From NCBI RefSeq assembly GCF_030317105.1, contig NZ_JASZYG010000002.1, positions 620,001 to 684,000 of the forward strand: a DNA stretch of 64,000 nt. Direction: 5' to 3'. The translations under genes were made by a program, and so were the position numbers. The notes below the pieces were generated by a model. That model ran no database searches and was not told where the DNA came from. It saw nothing but the letters and a program-made list of their open reading frames with translations. The stretch is from Variovorax brevis. Its GTDB lineage: Bacteria > Pseudomonadota > Gammaproteobacteria > Burkholderiales > Burkholderiaceae_C. Shown in pieces: positions 17,488-27,432 of this stretch (within the stretch, counting starts at the first letter, position 1; each line of letters opens with the position of its first letter).

Positions 17488-18243
17488 ATGAAGATCTCAG
17501 CCAATCCCCGACTGCTCGAATTGCTTGCTGCAAGCTACGCGCTTGGCACCTTGCGCGCGGGCGCACGCCGACGCTTCGAGGCGCTCGCACGCGAGCAGGC
17601 GCCCGTGCGTGCCGCGGCGCTGGTCTGGCAGGGTCGGCTCGCGAGCATGGCGGAACTGCAGCCCGCCGTCACACCCGATCCGGCGGTCTGGGTGCGCATC
17701 CAGAACGAGATCGATGGCCAGCGACAGCAACTCGCGATACAGCGTCAGCGCGAAACGCCTGTTCCCCCAGCCAGCACGCCGACCGGTTGGTGGCGCAACC
17801 TGCCGCTTTGGCGCAGCGCGGCAACAGCGGGTGCGCTGGCCACCGTGATCGCCGTGGCCGTCGGCGTTCGACTCGATCATCAACTGCGCGAGGCGCCGGT
17901 GGTTCAGTACGTGGCCGTCTTGTCCGACGACAAGTCCGCGCCATCGATGCTGGTGACCTTCGACCCCAAGAACCGCCAGCTGGTGCTGCAACGCGTGGGC
18001 GACTATCGCGAAGGCGAGGACAAGTCGCTGCAGCTGTGGGCGTTGCCGCCCGGCGGCGCCGCGCCGCGATCGCTGGGCGTGATCGACAAGGCGCCTGTGC
18101 TGAAGCTCACCGCGAGCGAATCCCAGGTGCGCGAGGTGCCTGCGCTTGCGATCAGCCTCGAACCCAGGGGTGGCGTGCCGAGCGAGCGCGGACCGACGGG
18201 GCCGGTGCTGTTCAAGGGCGCATTGATCGAGAAGGCGCTGTGA
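17488..18243 (+). CDS. RskA-type transmembrane anti-sigma factor
   Basis: 251 aa. An N-terminal cytoplasmic sigma-binding part (NPRLLELLAASYALGTL, residues 5-50) is followed by one transmembrane helix near residues 108-126 (AATAGALATVIAVAVGV) and a periplasmic RskA domain with YVAVLSDDKSAPSMLVTFDPKNRQL and LQLWALPPGGAAPRSLGVI. Such proteins hold their sigma factor inactive until an envelope signal triggers release. No classical HxxxCxxC zinc motif is seen, as in RskA relatives. ATG 17488 gives the best fit. Confidence 0.88.
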   Translation: MKISANPRLLELLAASYALGTLRAGARRRFEALAREQAPVRAAALVWQGRLASMAELQPAVTPDPAVWVRIQNEIDGQRQQLAIQRQRETPVPPASTPTGWWRNLPLWRSAATAGALATVIAVAVGVRLDHQLREAPVVQYVAVLSDDKSAPSMLVTFDPKNRQLVLQRVGDYREGEDKSLQLWALPPGGAAPRSLGVIDKAPVLKLTASESQVREVPALAISLEPRGGVPSERGPTGPVLFKGALIEKAL

Positions 18244-18282
18244 TCTGCGGCTGCAGCAGGCCGATCTGCAGGAAGTCCGGAT

Positions 18283-18672
18283 TCACTGGGCGGCTTTGGT
18301 GCGTGCGGACGTGTCGGCGGTGCCGATCCACCGGGTCACCTTGTTGTCCTTGACCACGAACACGTGCACCCAGTCGGTCTCGAATACCTTGCCGTTCGGC
18401 AACGGCCTGATCTGCTCCCAGCCGATCACGGTCACATGATTCGGTCCTTCCAGGAATTCGCGCGGCTCGAGCTTTTGAATCTCGTCGGACGAAGCCAGCG
18501 CCACGAACCATTCCTGCACTCTCTCCTTGCCCACGAAGTGCCCGGCATAGGGGACATCGGAGCCAATGAAGTGCCAGTCCACGTTGTCGGCCAGCAATTC
18601 GAGAATGCCGGGGACGTCGCCGCGCCCGAACGCGGCATAGCCCTGTTGTGCGATTTCGGTTGGCGTGCTCAT
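18283..18672 (-). CDS. NTF2-like / SnoaL-like family protein
   Basis: 129 aa with the alpha+beta-barrel signature of the NTF2 superfamily (IAQQGYAAFGRGDVPGILELLADNVDWHFIG, then WEQIRPLPNGKVFETDWVHVFVVKDNKV). Members are enzymes or small-molecule binders, so no reaction is assigned. AAGGAG lies 7 nt before ATG 18672. It ends close to the anti-sigma gene in a convergent arrangement. Confidence 0.82.
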   Translation of the reverse strand: MSTPTEIAQQGYAAFGRGDVPGILELLADNVDWHFIGSDVPYAGHFVGKERVQEWFVALASSDEIQKLEPREFLEGPNHVTVIGWEQIRPLPNGKVFETDWVHVFVVKDNKVTRWIGTADTSARTKAAQ

Positions 18673-18784
18673 GGCGTGTCTCCTTCCAGCGTGGGCCAAA
18701 AGTCTAGGCGCGCAAGGGGGCGTTTTCAAGGCGGACCGGTGGCATTGCGCATCAGCCTTCACCGCATCTGTTGTTGACGTGCCC

Positions 18785-18821
18785 GGCGCAGGCTATTGGG
18801 TGATGAAGGAGCGCCTGCGCC
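18785..18821. repeat. 9-bp perfect inverted repeat with 19-nt loop
   Basis: GGCGCAGGC (18785-18793) and GCCTGCGCC (18813-18821). It lies between the 3' end of the glutamate dehydrogenase gene and the NTF2-like gene. No T-tract follows on either strand, so a plain intrinsic terminator is not proven; it may still end or protect the gdh transcript. Confidence 0.4.
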
Positions 18822-18901
18822 AACGATGGACGCACTGACGCGATGGACCCAAGCGTCCTTGCCTCAAAGCGGTGAACTGTCGAGGCCCTGCTGCCGATCC
18901 C

Positions 18902-21900
18902 TCAGGCCAACGCCCGCAGTTCCCGCAGCGCGACGGACAACATTGCGGCATCGGGCGCCGGCACGGCCCTGAGTTCCGCCATCAACTGCGCGGCGCGTTC
19001 GAGCGCGCGGCCGTTTCCAGCCTCCCACGCCTGCACCAGCGTTGCCGGCGATTCCGCGTCTTCGTTCCCCGCCAGCACCGCGGCGGTGATCGCGCGCTCC
19101 AGCCCCGAGAGGTCGTCGAGCATCGCGCCCTTGGCCAGCGTCTGCCAATGCCGGTCGCCTGGCAGCGCGGCGATCCGGTCGCGCAACCACGGCATGCCCA
19201 GGCGGTTGGCCAGATCGAAGTAGATCGCGGCCACCAGCGCCACCGGCCAGCGCGCACTGCCGGCGATCTCGGCGATGTCGAGCGTGGCGTTCAATGAGTC
19301 GAAGGTGACGACGCGCTCCGCGATTTCGCGCGGCACGCCCGCCGAGACGTACTTCGCCACGGCGGCATCGACACGCGCGCGTTCGTCGGCGTCCAGCAGT
19401 TCGGCCAGTCGTGCCGACAGGGCATCCACGTTGGGCTTGAAGTGATCGATGGTGGCCTGCATGTCTTCGTTCAGGCGCCGCGAACGCAGGAACCATTTCG
19501 TCGCGCGCTCCAGTTGCCGGCTGGTGTCGATCAGCAGACTCGACTGCACCGCGTCGTCGACCTTGTTGTCGAAGGCGTCGATGGCCAGCCACAGCGGCAC
19601 CATGCCGAAGATCTCGCGGCTCATCAGGTAGGCACGCACGACCTCGAAGGCGCGCGCGCCGGTGGTCTCGACCAGGCGATGCACGAGGGTGCTGCCAACG
19701 CGGTTGATGGTGCTGTTGGTCACGTGCGTCGCGATGATCTCGCGCCGCAGCGGATGCCGGGGCATGTACGCCGAAAACTTCTCGCGCAGCAGCGTCGGGA
19801 AGTAGCGCTCGAGTGCCGTTGCCACCCACGGGTCGTCGGGCAGCGGCGAGGCCAGCAGTTCGTCGTAGAGCCAGATCTTGCTGTAGGCCAGCACCACGGC
19901 ACGCTCGGGCGTGGTCAGACCCTGGCCCCTTGCGCGGCGCTCGCCGAGTTCTTCGTCCGTCGGCAGGTATTCGATGGCGCGGTTCAGTCGCCCGGCCTTC
20001 TCCAGGAACTGCATGAAGCGCGTCTGCGCGTCCAGCAGCTGCGGCGCCACGCGGCCGGTCACCGACAGCACTTGCGTCTGGAAGATGTTGTCGCGCAGCA
20101 CGAGCGCAGCCACCTCGTCGGTCATCTGCGGGAGCACGGCGTTGCGCTGCTTCTCGGTGAGCTCGCCTTCGGTGATCGGCAGGCCGAGCAGGATCTTGAT
20201 GTTGACCTCGTGGTCGGAGGTGTCGACGCCCGCCGAGTTGTCGATCGCATCGGTGTTGATGCGACCACCGGCGAGTGCGAACTCGATGCGGCCCAGTTGC
20301 GTGCAACCCAGGTTGCCGCCTTCGGCAAACACCTTGCAGCGCAGCTCGCGCCCGTTCACGCGCAGCGCGTCGTTGGCGCGGTCGCCCACTTGCGCGTGGC
20401 TCTCGCTCGACGCTTTCACATAAGTGCCGATGCCGCCGTTGTAGATCAGGTCCACCGGGGCCTTGAGGATGGCGTTGACCAGTTCCGTCGGCGTGAGCGC
20501 ATCGGCCGTGATGCCCAGCACCTGCTGCACCTGCGGCGTGAGTGCAATCGACTTGGCACTGCGCGCATGGATGCCGCCACCTTCGGAGATCAAGGCCGCT
20601 TCGTAGTCGGCCCACGACGAACGCGGCAGCTTGAACATGCGCTCGCGCTCGACAAAGCTTTTTTCGACGTCGGGATCCGGATCAAGAAACACATGCCGGT
20701 GGTCGAAGGCCGCCACGAGCCGGATGTGCCGCGACAGCAGCATGCCGTTGCCGAACACGTCGCCCGACATGTCGCCGATGCCGGCGACGGTGAAGTCGGT
20801 GGTCTGCGTGTCCACGCCCATTTCGCGGAAGTGCCGCTTCACCGATTCCCACGCGCCGCGCGCCGTGATGCCCATGACCTTGTGGTCGTAGCCCACGGAG
20901 CCGCCGGATGCAAAGGCATCGCCGAGCCAGAAGCCGTATTCCTTGCTGACGCCGTTGGCGTAGTCGCTGAAGGTGGCCGTTCCCTTGTCGGCCGCGACCA
21001 CCAGGTAGGGATCGTCGTTGTCATGGCGCCGCACTTGCGGCGGCGGCACGACCTTTTCGCCGATGAGGTTGTCGGTGATGTCGAGCAGGCCGCGAAGGTA
21101 GTCCTGGTAGCAGGACACGCCTTCGCGCATGTACGCCTCGCGGTCGCTGGCCGCGGGCGCGCGCTTGAGCACGAAGCCGCCCTTGGAGCCCACCGGCACG
21201 ATGACGGTGTTCTTGACCATCTGCGCCTTGACGAGCCCCAGCACTTCGGTGCGGAAGTCTTCGGGCCGGTCGGACCAGCGCAAGCCGCCACGCGCAACGC
21301 GCCCGCCGCGCAGGTGCACGCCCTCGAAGCGCGTCGAGTACACGAAGATCTCGAACATCGGCTTGGGGGCCGGCAGGTCGGGCACCTTGGCCGAGTCGAA
21401 CTTGAAGGACAGGAAGCCGCGCCGCTTGCCACTCGCATCGCGGCGCCACGCGTTGGTGCGCGTGGTCGCCTGGATCAGCGCAAGGTACTCGCGCAGCACG
21501 CGGTCTTCCGAAAGGTTCGCCACGTTTTCGAGGGCGGCCTCGATCTCGCGCACCTTCTGGCCGGCCATGTCCTGTGCATCGTCGGCCTTCGAAGGATCGA
21601 AGCGCAGGCTGAACAACTCGACGAGGTCCCGCGCAATCTGCCCGTTGGCAACCAGCGTGCTCTCGATGAAGGACTGCGACAGCGCAAAGCCGATTTGCCG
21701 CATGTACTTTGCGTAGGCGCGCAGCACGACGATTTCATGCACCGGCAGGCGCACTGCGAGCACCAAGCGGTTCAAGTCGTCGTTCTCGACCTCGCCGCTC
21801 AGCACCGCGGCAAATGCCTCCTCGAACACCGGGCGCAAGGCATCGACGTCGATGTCGGCGTCGCCCAGTGCGTTGCGCAAACCGAAATCGTGAATCCAGA

Positions 21901-23731
21901 TCGGCGCCTCGCCCTGCGGCGCGAGCCGGTGCGGATGTTCGTCGAGCACCTTCATGCCCAGGTGTTCGAGCATCGGCAGGCTGGTCGACAGCACGAGCGG
22001 CTCGCTGCGGCGCAGCACCTTGAAGCGCAGCATTCCGGGCGGCGCTTCGAGGGGGCGATAGAGGTTCATGCCCAGCGGCTGGGTATCGTTCAAACCTTCC
22101 ATCAACTCGATGTCGTGCACGGCGGCGCGTGCGGCAAACTCATCGCGGTAACCGGCAGGGAAGGCGCCGCCAAAGCGGCGCAGCAGATCATTGCCGCGCG
22201 CCTCGCCGATGGTGCCGATCAGTGCTGACTTCAGGTCGTCGTCCCAGCGCCGCGCCGCTTCGACCAGGCGTTGTTCAAGCTCACGCACGTCAACGTTGGG
22301 GATCTCGCCGGACTTGGTGCGCACGGTGATCTGGATGCGCGCCAGCACGGACTCCGACAGGTGCACGTTGAATTCCGAACTGGTGCCGTTGAAGGCCTCC
22401 ATCAGGATCGACTGCCATTTCTGGCGCAGCTCGGTCGTGTAGTTCTCGCGCGGCGCATAGAGCATGCAGGCGACGAAGCGCTCGTAGGGGTCGCGCCGCA
22501 CGAACAGGCGAAAGCGCTGGCGCTCGCCCAGGTGCAGGATGCCCATGGCCGTTTGCAGCAACTCGTCGGCGCTGGTCTGGAACAGCTCGTCGCGTGGATA
22601 GGTGTCCAGGATGTTGACCAGCGCCTTGCCCGAGTGGCTGCCTGCGGAAAGACCCGCGCGCTGCACCACGTCGGCGACCTTGCGCCGAAGCAAGGGAATG
22701 TCCGCCGGGTTGGCGCTGTAGGCCGTGGAGGTGAACAGGCCAAGGTAGCGGTCTTCGCCGCACACGTCGCCCGCCGCGTTGAAGCGCTTGACGCCGATGT
22801 AGTCCAGGTAGCCGGGACGGTGCACGGTGGAGCGCGAGTTCGACTTGGTGATGATCAACAGGTCAGGACGACGCGCATAGGCCCGCGCCACCGGCGAGAG
22901 CGCGGCGAACGCATCCTTGCCATCCTTGGTGGCCGCGCGCAGGATGCCGAGGCCCGAATCCGGCACGACCTGCAGTGCGTCTTCGCCGTCGACCTTGACC
23001 AGTTCGTGGCTGCGATGACCCAGGAAGGTGAAATGGTCGTCCGCCAGCCAGCGCAGGAAGGCCTGCCCCTCGGCGAGTTCCTGCGCCGGCAGGGGCGGCG
23101 CGTGCTCTTCGAGGTTGCGCACGATGGCAAGAACGCTCTGGCGCATCTTGTCGAAGTCGGCCACCGCCAGGCGCACATCGCCCAGCACGCGCAGCAGATC
23201 AGTGGCCAGTGCCTCGAGCCGGCTCGCATCGGCTACGCGGTCCACCTCGACATGGATGAAGGATTCGCGACGCGCGCCACTCGAGGAAGCGTCCGTCGCC
23301 AGGCCCTGGAGCGTTCCTTCGTCATCGCGAATGACCGCCACCAGCGGATGGATGATGAGGTGCAGCGTCAGCCCATGGCGGTTGACTTCCATCGTTACCG
23401 AATCGACGAGAAAGGGCATGTCGTCGTTGACGATCTCGATGATGGTGTGCGTGGACTGCCAGCCGTGTTCCGCAATCGTCGGGTTGAAGACGCGCAGGCG
23501 AGCGTGGCCAATTTCGCGGGTGCGCGCGAAGCCCCAATGCGACAGCGCGGCGCCGTAGAGGTCTTCCACCGGCCGATCGTCAAGGTCCTCGGGATCGACC
23601 TGTCCGAAATACTGCCGGACGAAGTCGGCAAGAAGGTCCGCAGGCTCTGCGACGACCTTGGTGCGGATCAGCTGCACCACCTCGTCCAGTCGTTCGTTCC
23701 TGCGTGCTGTCTCGGTTGCGTTGGTTTGCAT
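18902..23731 (-). CDS. gdhB: NAD-dependent glutamate dehydrogenase, 180-kDa class
   Basis: About 1609 aa, the size of the large GDH180 class. It oxidises glutamate to 2-oxoglutarate and ammonium with NAD, mainly for amino-acid catabolism. The long N-terminal regulatory region contains ACT-like parts (MPFLVDSVTMEVNRHGLTLHLIIHP). The catalytic core is visible from about residue 790, with RGGLRWSDRPEDFRTEVLGL and the lysine motif VPVGSKGGF, followed by the Rossmann NAD domain with GDMSGDVFGNGML. ATG 23731 has GGGAGA just upstream and is preferred over the in-frame ATG 23764. Monocistronic and divergent from the cyclase-like gene. Confidence 0.96.
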   Translation of the reverse strand: MQTNATETARRNERLDEVVQLIRTKVVAEPADLLADFVRQYFGQVDPEDLDDRPVEDLYGAALSHWGFARTREIGHARLRVFNPTIAEHGWQSTHTIIEIVNDDMPFLVDSVTMEVNRHGLTLHLIIHPLVAVIRDDEGTLQGLATDASSSGARRESFIHVEVDRVADASRLEALATDLLRVLGDVRLAVADFDKMRQSVLAIVRNLEEHAPPLPAQELAEGQAFLRWLADDHFTFLGHRSHELVKVDGEDALQVVPDSGLGILRAATKDGKDAFAALSPVARAYARRPDLLIITKSNSRSTVHRPGYLDYIGVKRFNAAGDVCGEDRYLGLFTSTAYSANPADIPLLRRKVADVVQRAGLSAGSHSGKALVNILDTYPRDELFQTSADELLQTAMGILHLGERQRFRLFVRRDPYERFVACMLYAPRENYTTELRQKWQSILMEAFNGTSSEFNVHLSESVLARIQITVRTKSGEIPNVDVRELEQRLVEAARRWDDDLKSALIGTIGEARGNDLLRRFGGAFPAGYRDEFAARAAVHDIELMEGLNDTQPLGMNLYRPLEAPPGMLRFKVLRRSEPLVLSTSLPMLEHLGMKVLDEHPHRLAPQGEAPIWIHDFGLRNALGDADIDVDALRPVFEEAFAAVLSGEVENDDLNRLVLAVRLPVHEIVVLRAYAKYMRQIGFALSQSFIESTLVANGQIARDLVELFSLRFDPSKADDAQDMAGQKVREIEAALENVANLSEDRVLREYLALIQATTRTNAWRRDASGKRRGFLSFKFDSAKVPDLPAPKPMFEIFVYSTRFEGVHLRGGRVARGGLRWSDRPEDFRTEVLGLVKAQMVKNTVIVPVGSKGGFVLKRAPAASDREAYMREGVSCYQDYLRGLLDITDNLIGEKVVPPPQVRRHDNDDPYLVVAADKGTATFSDYANGVSKEYGFWLGDAFASGGSVGYDHKVMGITARGAWESVKRHFREMGVDTQTTDFTVAGIGDMSGDVFGNGMLLSRHIRLVAAFDHRHVFLDPDPDVEKSFVERERMFKLPRSSWADYEAALISEGGGIHARSAKSIALTPQVQQVLGITADALTPTELVNAILKAPVDLIYNGGIGTYVKASSESHAQVGDRANDALRVNGRELRCKVFAEGGNLGCTQLGRIEFALAGGRINTDAIDNSAGVDTSDHEVNIKILLGLPITEGELTEKQRNAVLPQMTDEVAALVLRDNIFQTQVLSVTGRVAPQLLDAQTRFMQFLEKAGRLNRAIEYLPTDEELGERRARGQGLTTPERAVVLAYSKIWLYDELLASPLPDDPWVATALERYFPTLLREKFSAYMPRHPLRREIIATHVTNSTINRVGSTLVHRLVETTGARAFEVVRAYLMSREIFGMVPLWLAIDAFDNKVDDAVQSSLLIDTSRQLERATKWFLRSRRLNEDMQATIDHFKPNVDALSARLAELLDADERARVDAAVAKYVSAGVPREIAERVVTFDSLNATLDIAEIAGSARWPVALVAAIYFDLANRLGMPWLRDRIAALPGDRHWQTLAKGAMLDDLSGLERAITAAVLAGNEDAESPATLVQAWEAGNGRALERAAQLMAELRAVPAPDAAMLSVALRELRALA

Positions 23732-23897
23732 GTTGTCTCCCGGCGAGCGCTTGTCGGAGGCCATGCTATGACGATGGCGTGGGATTGGAAAGCCCGCTCA
23801 GCGGCCGGTCGTTGGAGTGCGTTGACTCGTTCCCGCTCAAGGATTGACGGCGCACAATGGCGAGATCTCCTGGACGGGCGCCATTGGCGAACTGGCC

Positions 23898-25721
23898 ATG
23901 CAAGAAATCGACATCAGGCATCGACTCCTGGCAATCCTGGCCGCAGACGCGGCAGGGTATTCGCGCCTGATGGCCGCGGACGACGTGCAGGCGCTGACGG
24001 CGCTGGACGCCGCACGTCGCGTTTTTGTAACGCATGTCGCCGCGGCATCGGGGCGCACCATCGACATGGCGGGCGATTCCGTGCTGGCAGTCTTTGACAC
24101 GGCGAGCGGCGCGTTGAGCGCCGCGATCGCGATTCAGGAGGAGTTGGCAGCCGCGACTTCGCCTGAGCAAGTTCACATGCCATTTCGAATCGGCATCCAC
24201 CTCGGAGATCTGCTCGAGAAGGCGGACGGTACGGTGTACGGCGACGGGGTCAACATCGCCGCTCGACTCCAGTCTGTGGCCGAGCCCGGCGGCATCATGA
24301 TTTCACACGCAGTGCATGGCGCGGCTTCGCGGCGTGGCGATGCCCGGTTCGAAGACGTCGGCGAGTTGTCGATCAAGAACGTCCCGCAACCGGTGCGTGC
24401 TTTTCGTCACGTGCGTGCCGCACTGGCGGCAACGTCGTACGTCGATCCAGCGGCGGATGGCACGACCCGACCGCTCTCGGTCATCGTGCTGCCGTTTCTC
24501 GAGCCTGGCGCGGCGCCCGAGCAGGAGTACTTTGCAGACGCCATCACCGATGACATCACCACGCAGTTGTCCAGGATCCGCGGCAGCTATGTGATCGGCA
24601 GCCCCACGGCACTCTCGTACAAGCACCAAGCCATTGACCTTGCGAGCCTGGCGCGCGAACTCGGCGTGCGATACGTCCTGCACGGACGCGTCGACCGCTC
24701 GGAGTCGAGCATCGAAATCAATGCGCGACTCGCGGAGGCCGCCACCGGATTGGTCGTCTGGTCGGACGCGATCGAAGTCGGCATGGCCGGCGTGAGCAAC
24801 ATCCGCCGCGAGTTGGTTGCGCGGCTCGCCAATTCGCTGGGCGTTCACCTGTTTGTCGCAGAAGGCGAGCGCAGCGGACGCAAGAACCCGGCGCAAGTGA
24901 AGGCAACCGATCTCGTGATGCAAGCGAGAAGCATCGGTGGCTTGACCTGGTCGACGGGGGCTTACACCAAGGCGCTTGAACTCCTTGAAAGAGCGCTGCA
25001 GATCGATCCGGACAACGCCGAGGCGCTGACCTGGCGCGGTGCCTTTCTGGTCACCCAGGCCGACAGTTGGCCCGGACCTGACATTGCCACGCAAATCCAG
25101 CGCGCAGAAGCGGACCTGGTGAGATCCCTGACGCTGGATTCCTTCGACCACCTGACGCACGAGATGATCTCGCGCGTGCGAAACCTCCAGGATCGACACG
25201 ATGCGGCACTCGTCAGCGCGGAGACCGCGCTCGAACTCAACCCGAGCGCGCCCCGTGCACATCTGTGGCGAGGCGTGCTGCACATGTACGAGGGCCATTG
25301 CGCGGCAGCGTTTGCGCCGATGCGAAGGGCCCTTGAACTCTCGCCGCGTGATCCGCACCGCTGGGCCTGGCTGCTGTTCCTGGGAATGGCCTGCCTTCTT
25401 TCGGGGGACCATGCGGCGGCAGTGAGGTGGCTCGAGAAGTCGCTCACCGTGCTGCCCACGTACTGGGCGTCGAAGCTGCTCTTGTCCGCCGCCTATGCGC
25501 AACTGGGGAAAATCGAAGAAGCCCGAAGCGTTTTCGCCGGGCTTGACGATGCTGCAAAGGTCCACCGCATCTGGGCGCGCGTCCCCACCAACGCGCAATG
25601 GTTGGCACTGCTGCGTGAGCACTATCTCGAAGGATTGGTCAAGTGTGGCGCCACGACCAGCCTGGAGGCGGACACATGGATCGAACGAAAGAAGTCGATG
25701 GCCCATAAGATCAGGATCTGA
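23898..25721 (+). CDS. Class III adenylate cyclase-like / TolB-like / TPR protein
   Basis: About 607 aa. Residues 5-180 are a class III nucleotidyl cyclase domain: metal aspartates in LAADAAGYSRL and AGDSVLAVF, and the GDGVNIAARL motif with the transition-state Asn/Arg. Residues about 190-330 resemble the TolB-amino/FlgO-like domain common after such cyclases (LSVIVLPFLEPG...YFADAITDDITTQLSRI), and the remainder is TPR-like repeats (TKALELLERALQIDPDNAEAL). Soluble, no membrane segment. It may make cAMP or be a degenerate sensor; substrate-specifying residues cannot be judged by eye. ATG 23898 is preferred to an upstream TTG. Confidence 0.85.
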   Translation: MQEIDIRHRLLAILAADAAGYSRLMAADDVQALTALDAARRVFVTHVAAASGRTIDMAGDSVLAVFDTASGALSAAIAIQEELAAATSPEQVHMPFRIGIHLGDLLEKADGTVYGDGVNIAARLQSVAEPGGIMISHAVHGAASRRGDARFEDVGELSIKNVPQPVRAFRHVRAALAATSYVDPAADGTTRPLSVIVLPFLEPGAAPEQEYFADAITDDITTQLSRIRGSYVIGSPTALSYKHQAIDLASLARELGVRYVLHGRVDRSESSIEINARLAEAATGLVVWSDAIEVGMAGVSNIRRELVARLANSLGVHLFVAEGERSGRKNPAQVKATDLVMQARSIGGLTWSTGAYTKALELLERALQIDPDNAEALTWRGAFLVTQADSWPGPDIATQIQRAEADLVRSLTLDSFDHLTHEMISRVRNLQDRHDAALVSAETALELNPSAPRAHLWRGVLHMYEGHCAAAFAPMRRALELSPRDPHRWAWLLFLGMACLLSGDHAAAVRWLEKSLTVLPTYWASKLLLSAAYAQLGKIEEARSVFAGLDDAAKVHRIWARVPTNAQWLALLREHYLEGLVKCGATTSLEADTWIERKKSMAHKIRI

Positions 25722-26040
25722 GCGTTGCAAGGCCTGTTCGGCGCGTTTCCAACGACCTCTTCCGTTATTAGCACCACCGTGGGGCTGAAAGGGTGAATGG
25801 CGCACGCGGCCCATACCCCTTTTGGGCGATTCACTTCTTCACCCGCCGCGCGCAGACTCACCGTCCTTCGCGTCGGTAAGTGCCCACCTCGGACTTCCGG
25901 CCGCGAACCCCAAAAAGACCAAGTCGCATCGACAGCGTATGAGCCTCGAATCATCGGCACCGGTTTTGTCAGTCATCGGCATGGGCCCGAGGCTTGACGT
26001 GATCCGCGTGTGACGAGACGCTACGACGGGAGGAGGGGAG
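25722..26040. other. 319-bp non-coding region
   Basis: Lies between the cyclase-like gene and the sigma-54 activator, both on the plus strand. A weak 5-bp hairpin (GCCCA at 25809, TGGGC at 25823) is visible. I see no convincing promoter or small gene; short frames here lack ribosome sites. A strong GGGAGGAGGGGAG ribosome site precedes the next start. Confidence 0.4.
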
Positions 26041-27432
26041 ATGGCGTTGTCGACGTGGATCGAATTCGCCGCTTCGATCGAACACAGCGTGCGCATGCAG
26101 ATCGTTGCATTGCTCGAAGACGCCGACGTTTGCGCCTGCGCCCTGAATGAAATGCCGGGAAGCCATGCCGACGGTGTCGGCGTGGTCGTGTTCGACGCCG
26201 TGGACGAGCGATTGCTTTCACTGCTGCATGGTGCGAGCCAGGGCATGGGCGTGCTTGCGCTTTCTGTTGGCAGGGAGCCGTTGACGAGCGCCACGCTATG
26301 GTCGCTGATCCGCGCCGGCGCGCTCGATGTGCTGCAGTGGCCATGTTTGCCGCAGGCTGCGCAAGACGTGGCCTGCCGCCTTCGACGATGGTCCACCGTG
26401 GGCGCAGTGCTCGACTCGCCCCGCGTGCGCGAATCCCTGGTGGGCGCGAGCCCGGCCTGGCGCCGCGTCGTTCGCGGCATCGTCGAGGCCGCCACCTTCA
26501 CGGCGTCGTCCGTGCTCATCACGGGGGAGAGCGGCACGGGCAAGGAGTTGATCGCGCAACTCATCCATGACCTCGACCCACGACCCGACAAGGGCGCCTT
26601 CGTCGTCGTCGATTGCACGACGGTGTCACCCGAGTTGTCGGGCAGCGAATTCTTCGGCCACGACCGCGGTGCTTTCACCGGCGCCATGACGGCGCGCGAT
26701 GGTGCATTTGCGCTGGCCAACAACGGCACGCTTTTTCTCGACGAGGTGGGCGAGCTGACGCCGACGCTGCAGGCGCAACTCTTGCGGGCGGTGCAGGAGC
26801 ACAAGTACAAGCGGGTTGGCAGCAACATCTGGCAGACGACGCACCTGCGCCTCGTCTCCGCGACCAACCGCGACCTCGAACGCGGCGTGGCCGATGGCAG
26901 TTTTCGTTCGGATTTTTTCTATCGCATTGCGGGATGGCAATGTCGCACCGTGCCCCTGCGTGAACGCAAGGACGACATCCTTCCGCTGGCACGGCATTTC
27001 ATCGAGCAACAGTTGCCAGAATGCGCGGAGGTCGAGATCGACAGCACCGTGCAGGAGTTCCTTGTCACGCGCGACTACCCCGGCAACGTGCGCGACCTGC
27101 GCCAACTCGTCACGCGCATCTGCCACCGCCATGCCGGCAGCGGTCCGATCACCATCGGCGACATCCCCGACGAAGACCGTGCCGGATGCGACAGCGGCGC
27201 CGCGCCATGGCCCGAGAGCAGTTTCCGATCCGCCGTGCGCGTTGCGGTGGAGCTGGGCATTCGCATGAAAGACATCGGCCAGACGGCCACGGACCTGGCC
27301 GTCGAACTGGCGCTGGAACGCGAGGGCGGCAACCTGCAACGCGCGGCGGCGCGCCTTGGCGTGACCGACCGCGCGCTGCAAATACGCAAGGCCAGCCAGC
27401 GTGATGCGAACGTGTCAGCCTCCGTCAACTGA
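26041..27432 (+). CDS. Sigma-54-dependent enhancer-binding transcriptional activator
   Basis: 463 aa. The N-terminal 110 residues look like a degenerate receiver domain (ending LIRAGALDVLQWP) with no clear phospho-acceptor Asp. The central AAA+ domain has Walker A GESGTGKE (about 162-169), the sigma-54 contact loop GAFTGA (210-215) and Walker B LFLDE (231-235). A Fis-type helix-turn-helix is at the C-terminus (GGNLQRAAARLGVTDRAL). It converges with, and overlaps by 18 nt, the last gene of the seven-gene minus-strand operon, whose promoter region 10 kb away contains two sigma-54 promoters. It is therefore the obvious candidate activator of that operon. Confidence 0.92.
   Translation: MALSTWIEFAASIEHSVRMQIVALLEDADVCACALNEMPGSHADGVGVVVFDAVDERLLSLLHGASQGMGVLALSVGREPLTSATLWSLIRAGALDVLQWPCLPQAAQDVACRLRRWSTVGAVLDSPRVRESLVGASPAWRRVVRGIVEAATFTASSVLITGESGTGKELIAQLIHDLDPRPDKGAFVVVDCTTVSPELSGSEFFGHDRGAFTGAMTARDGAFALANNGTLFLDEVGELTPTLQAQLLRAVQEHKYKRVGSNIWQTTHLRLVSATNRDLERGVADGSFRSDFFYRIAGWQCRTVPLRERKDDILPLARHFIEQQLPECAEVEIDSTVQEFLVTRDYPGNVRDLRQLVTRICHRHAGSGPITIGDIPDEDRAGCDSGAAPWPESSFRSAVRVAVELGIRMKDIGQTATDLAVELALEREGGNLQRAAARLGVTDRALQIRKASQRDANVSASVN

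Noticed and set aside
19442..22228. Plus-strand frame of 928 codons antisense to glutamate dehydrogenase
   Set aside because: Antisense shadow of gdhB; no ribosome site, biased composition, no family motif.
25797..25997. 66-codon plus-strand frame in the gap before the sigma-54 activator
   Set aside because: No ribosome site and no protein-like composition; left as non-coding.
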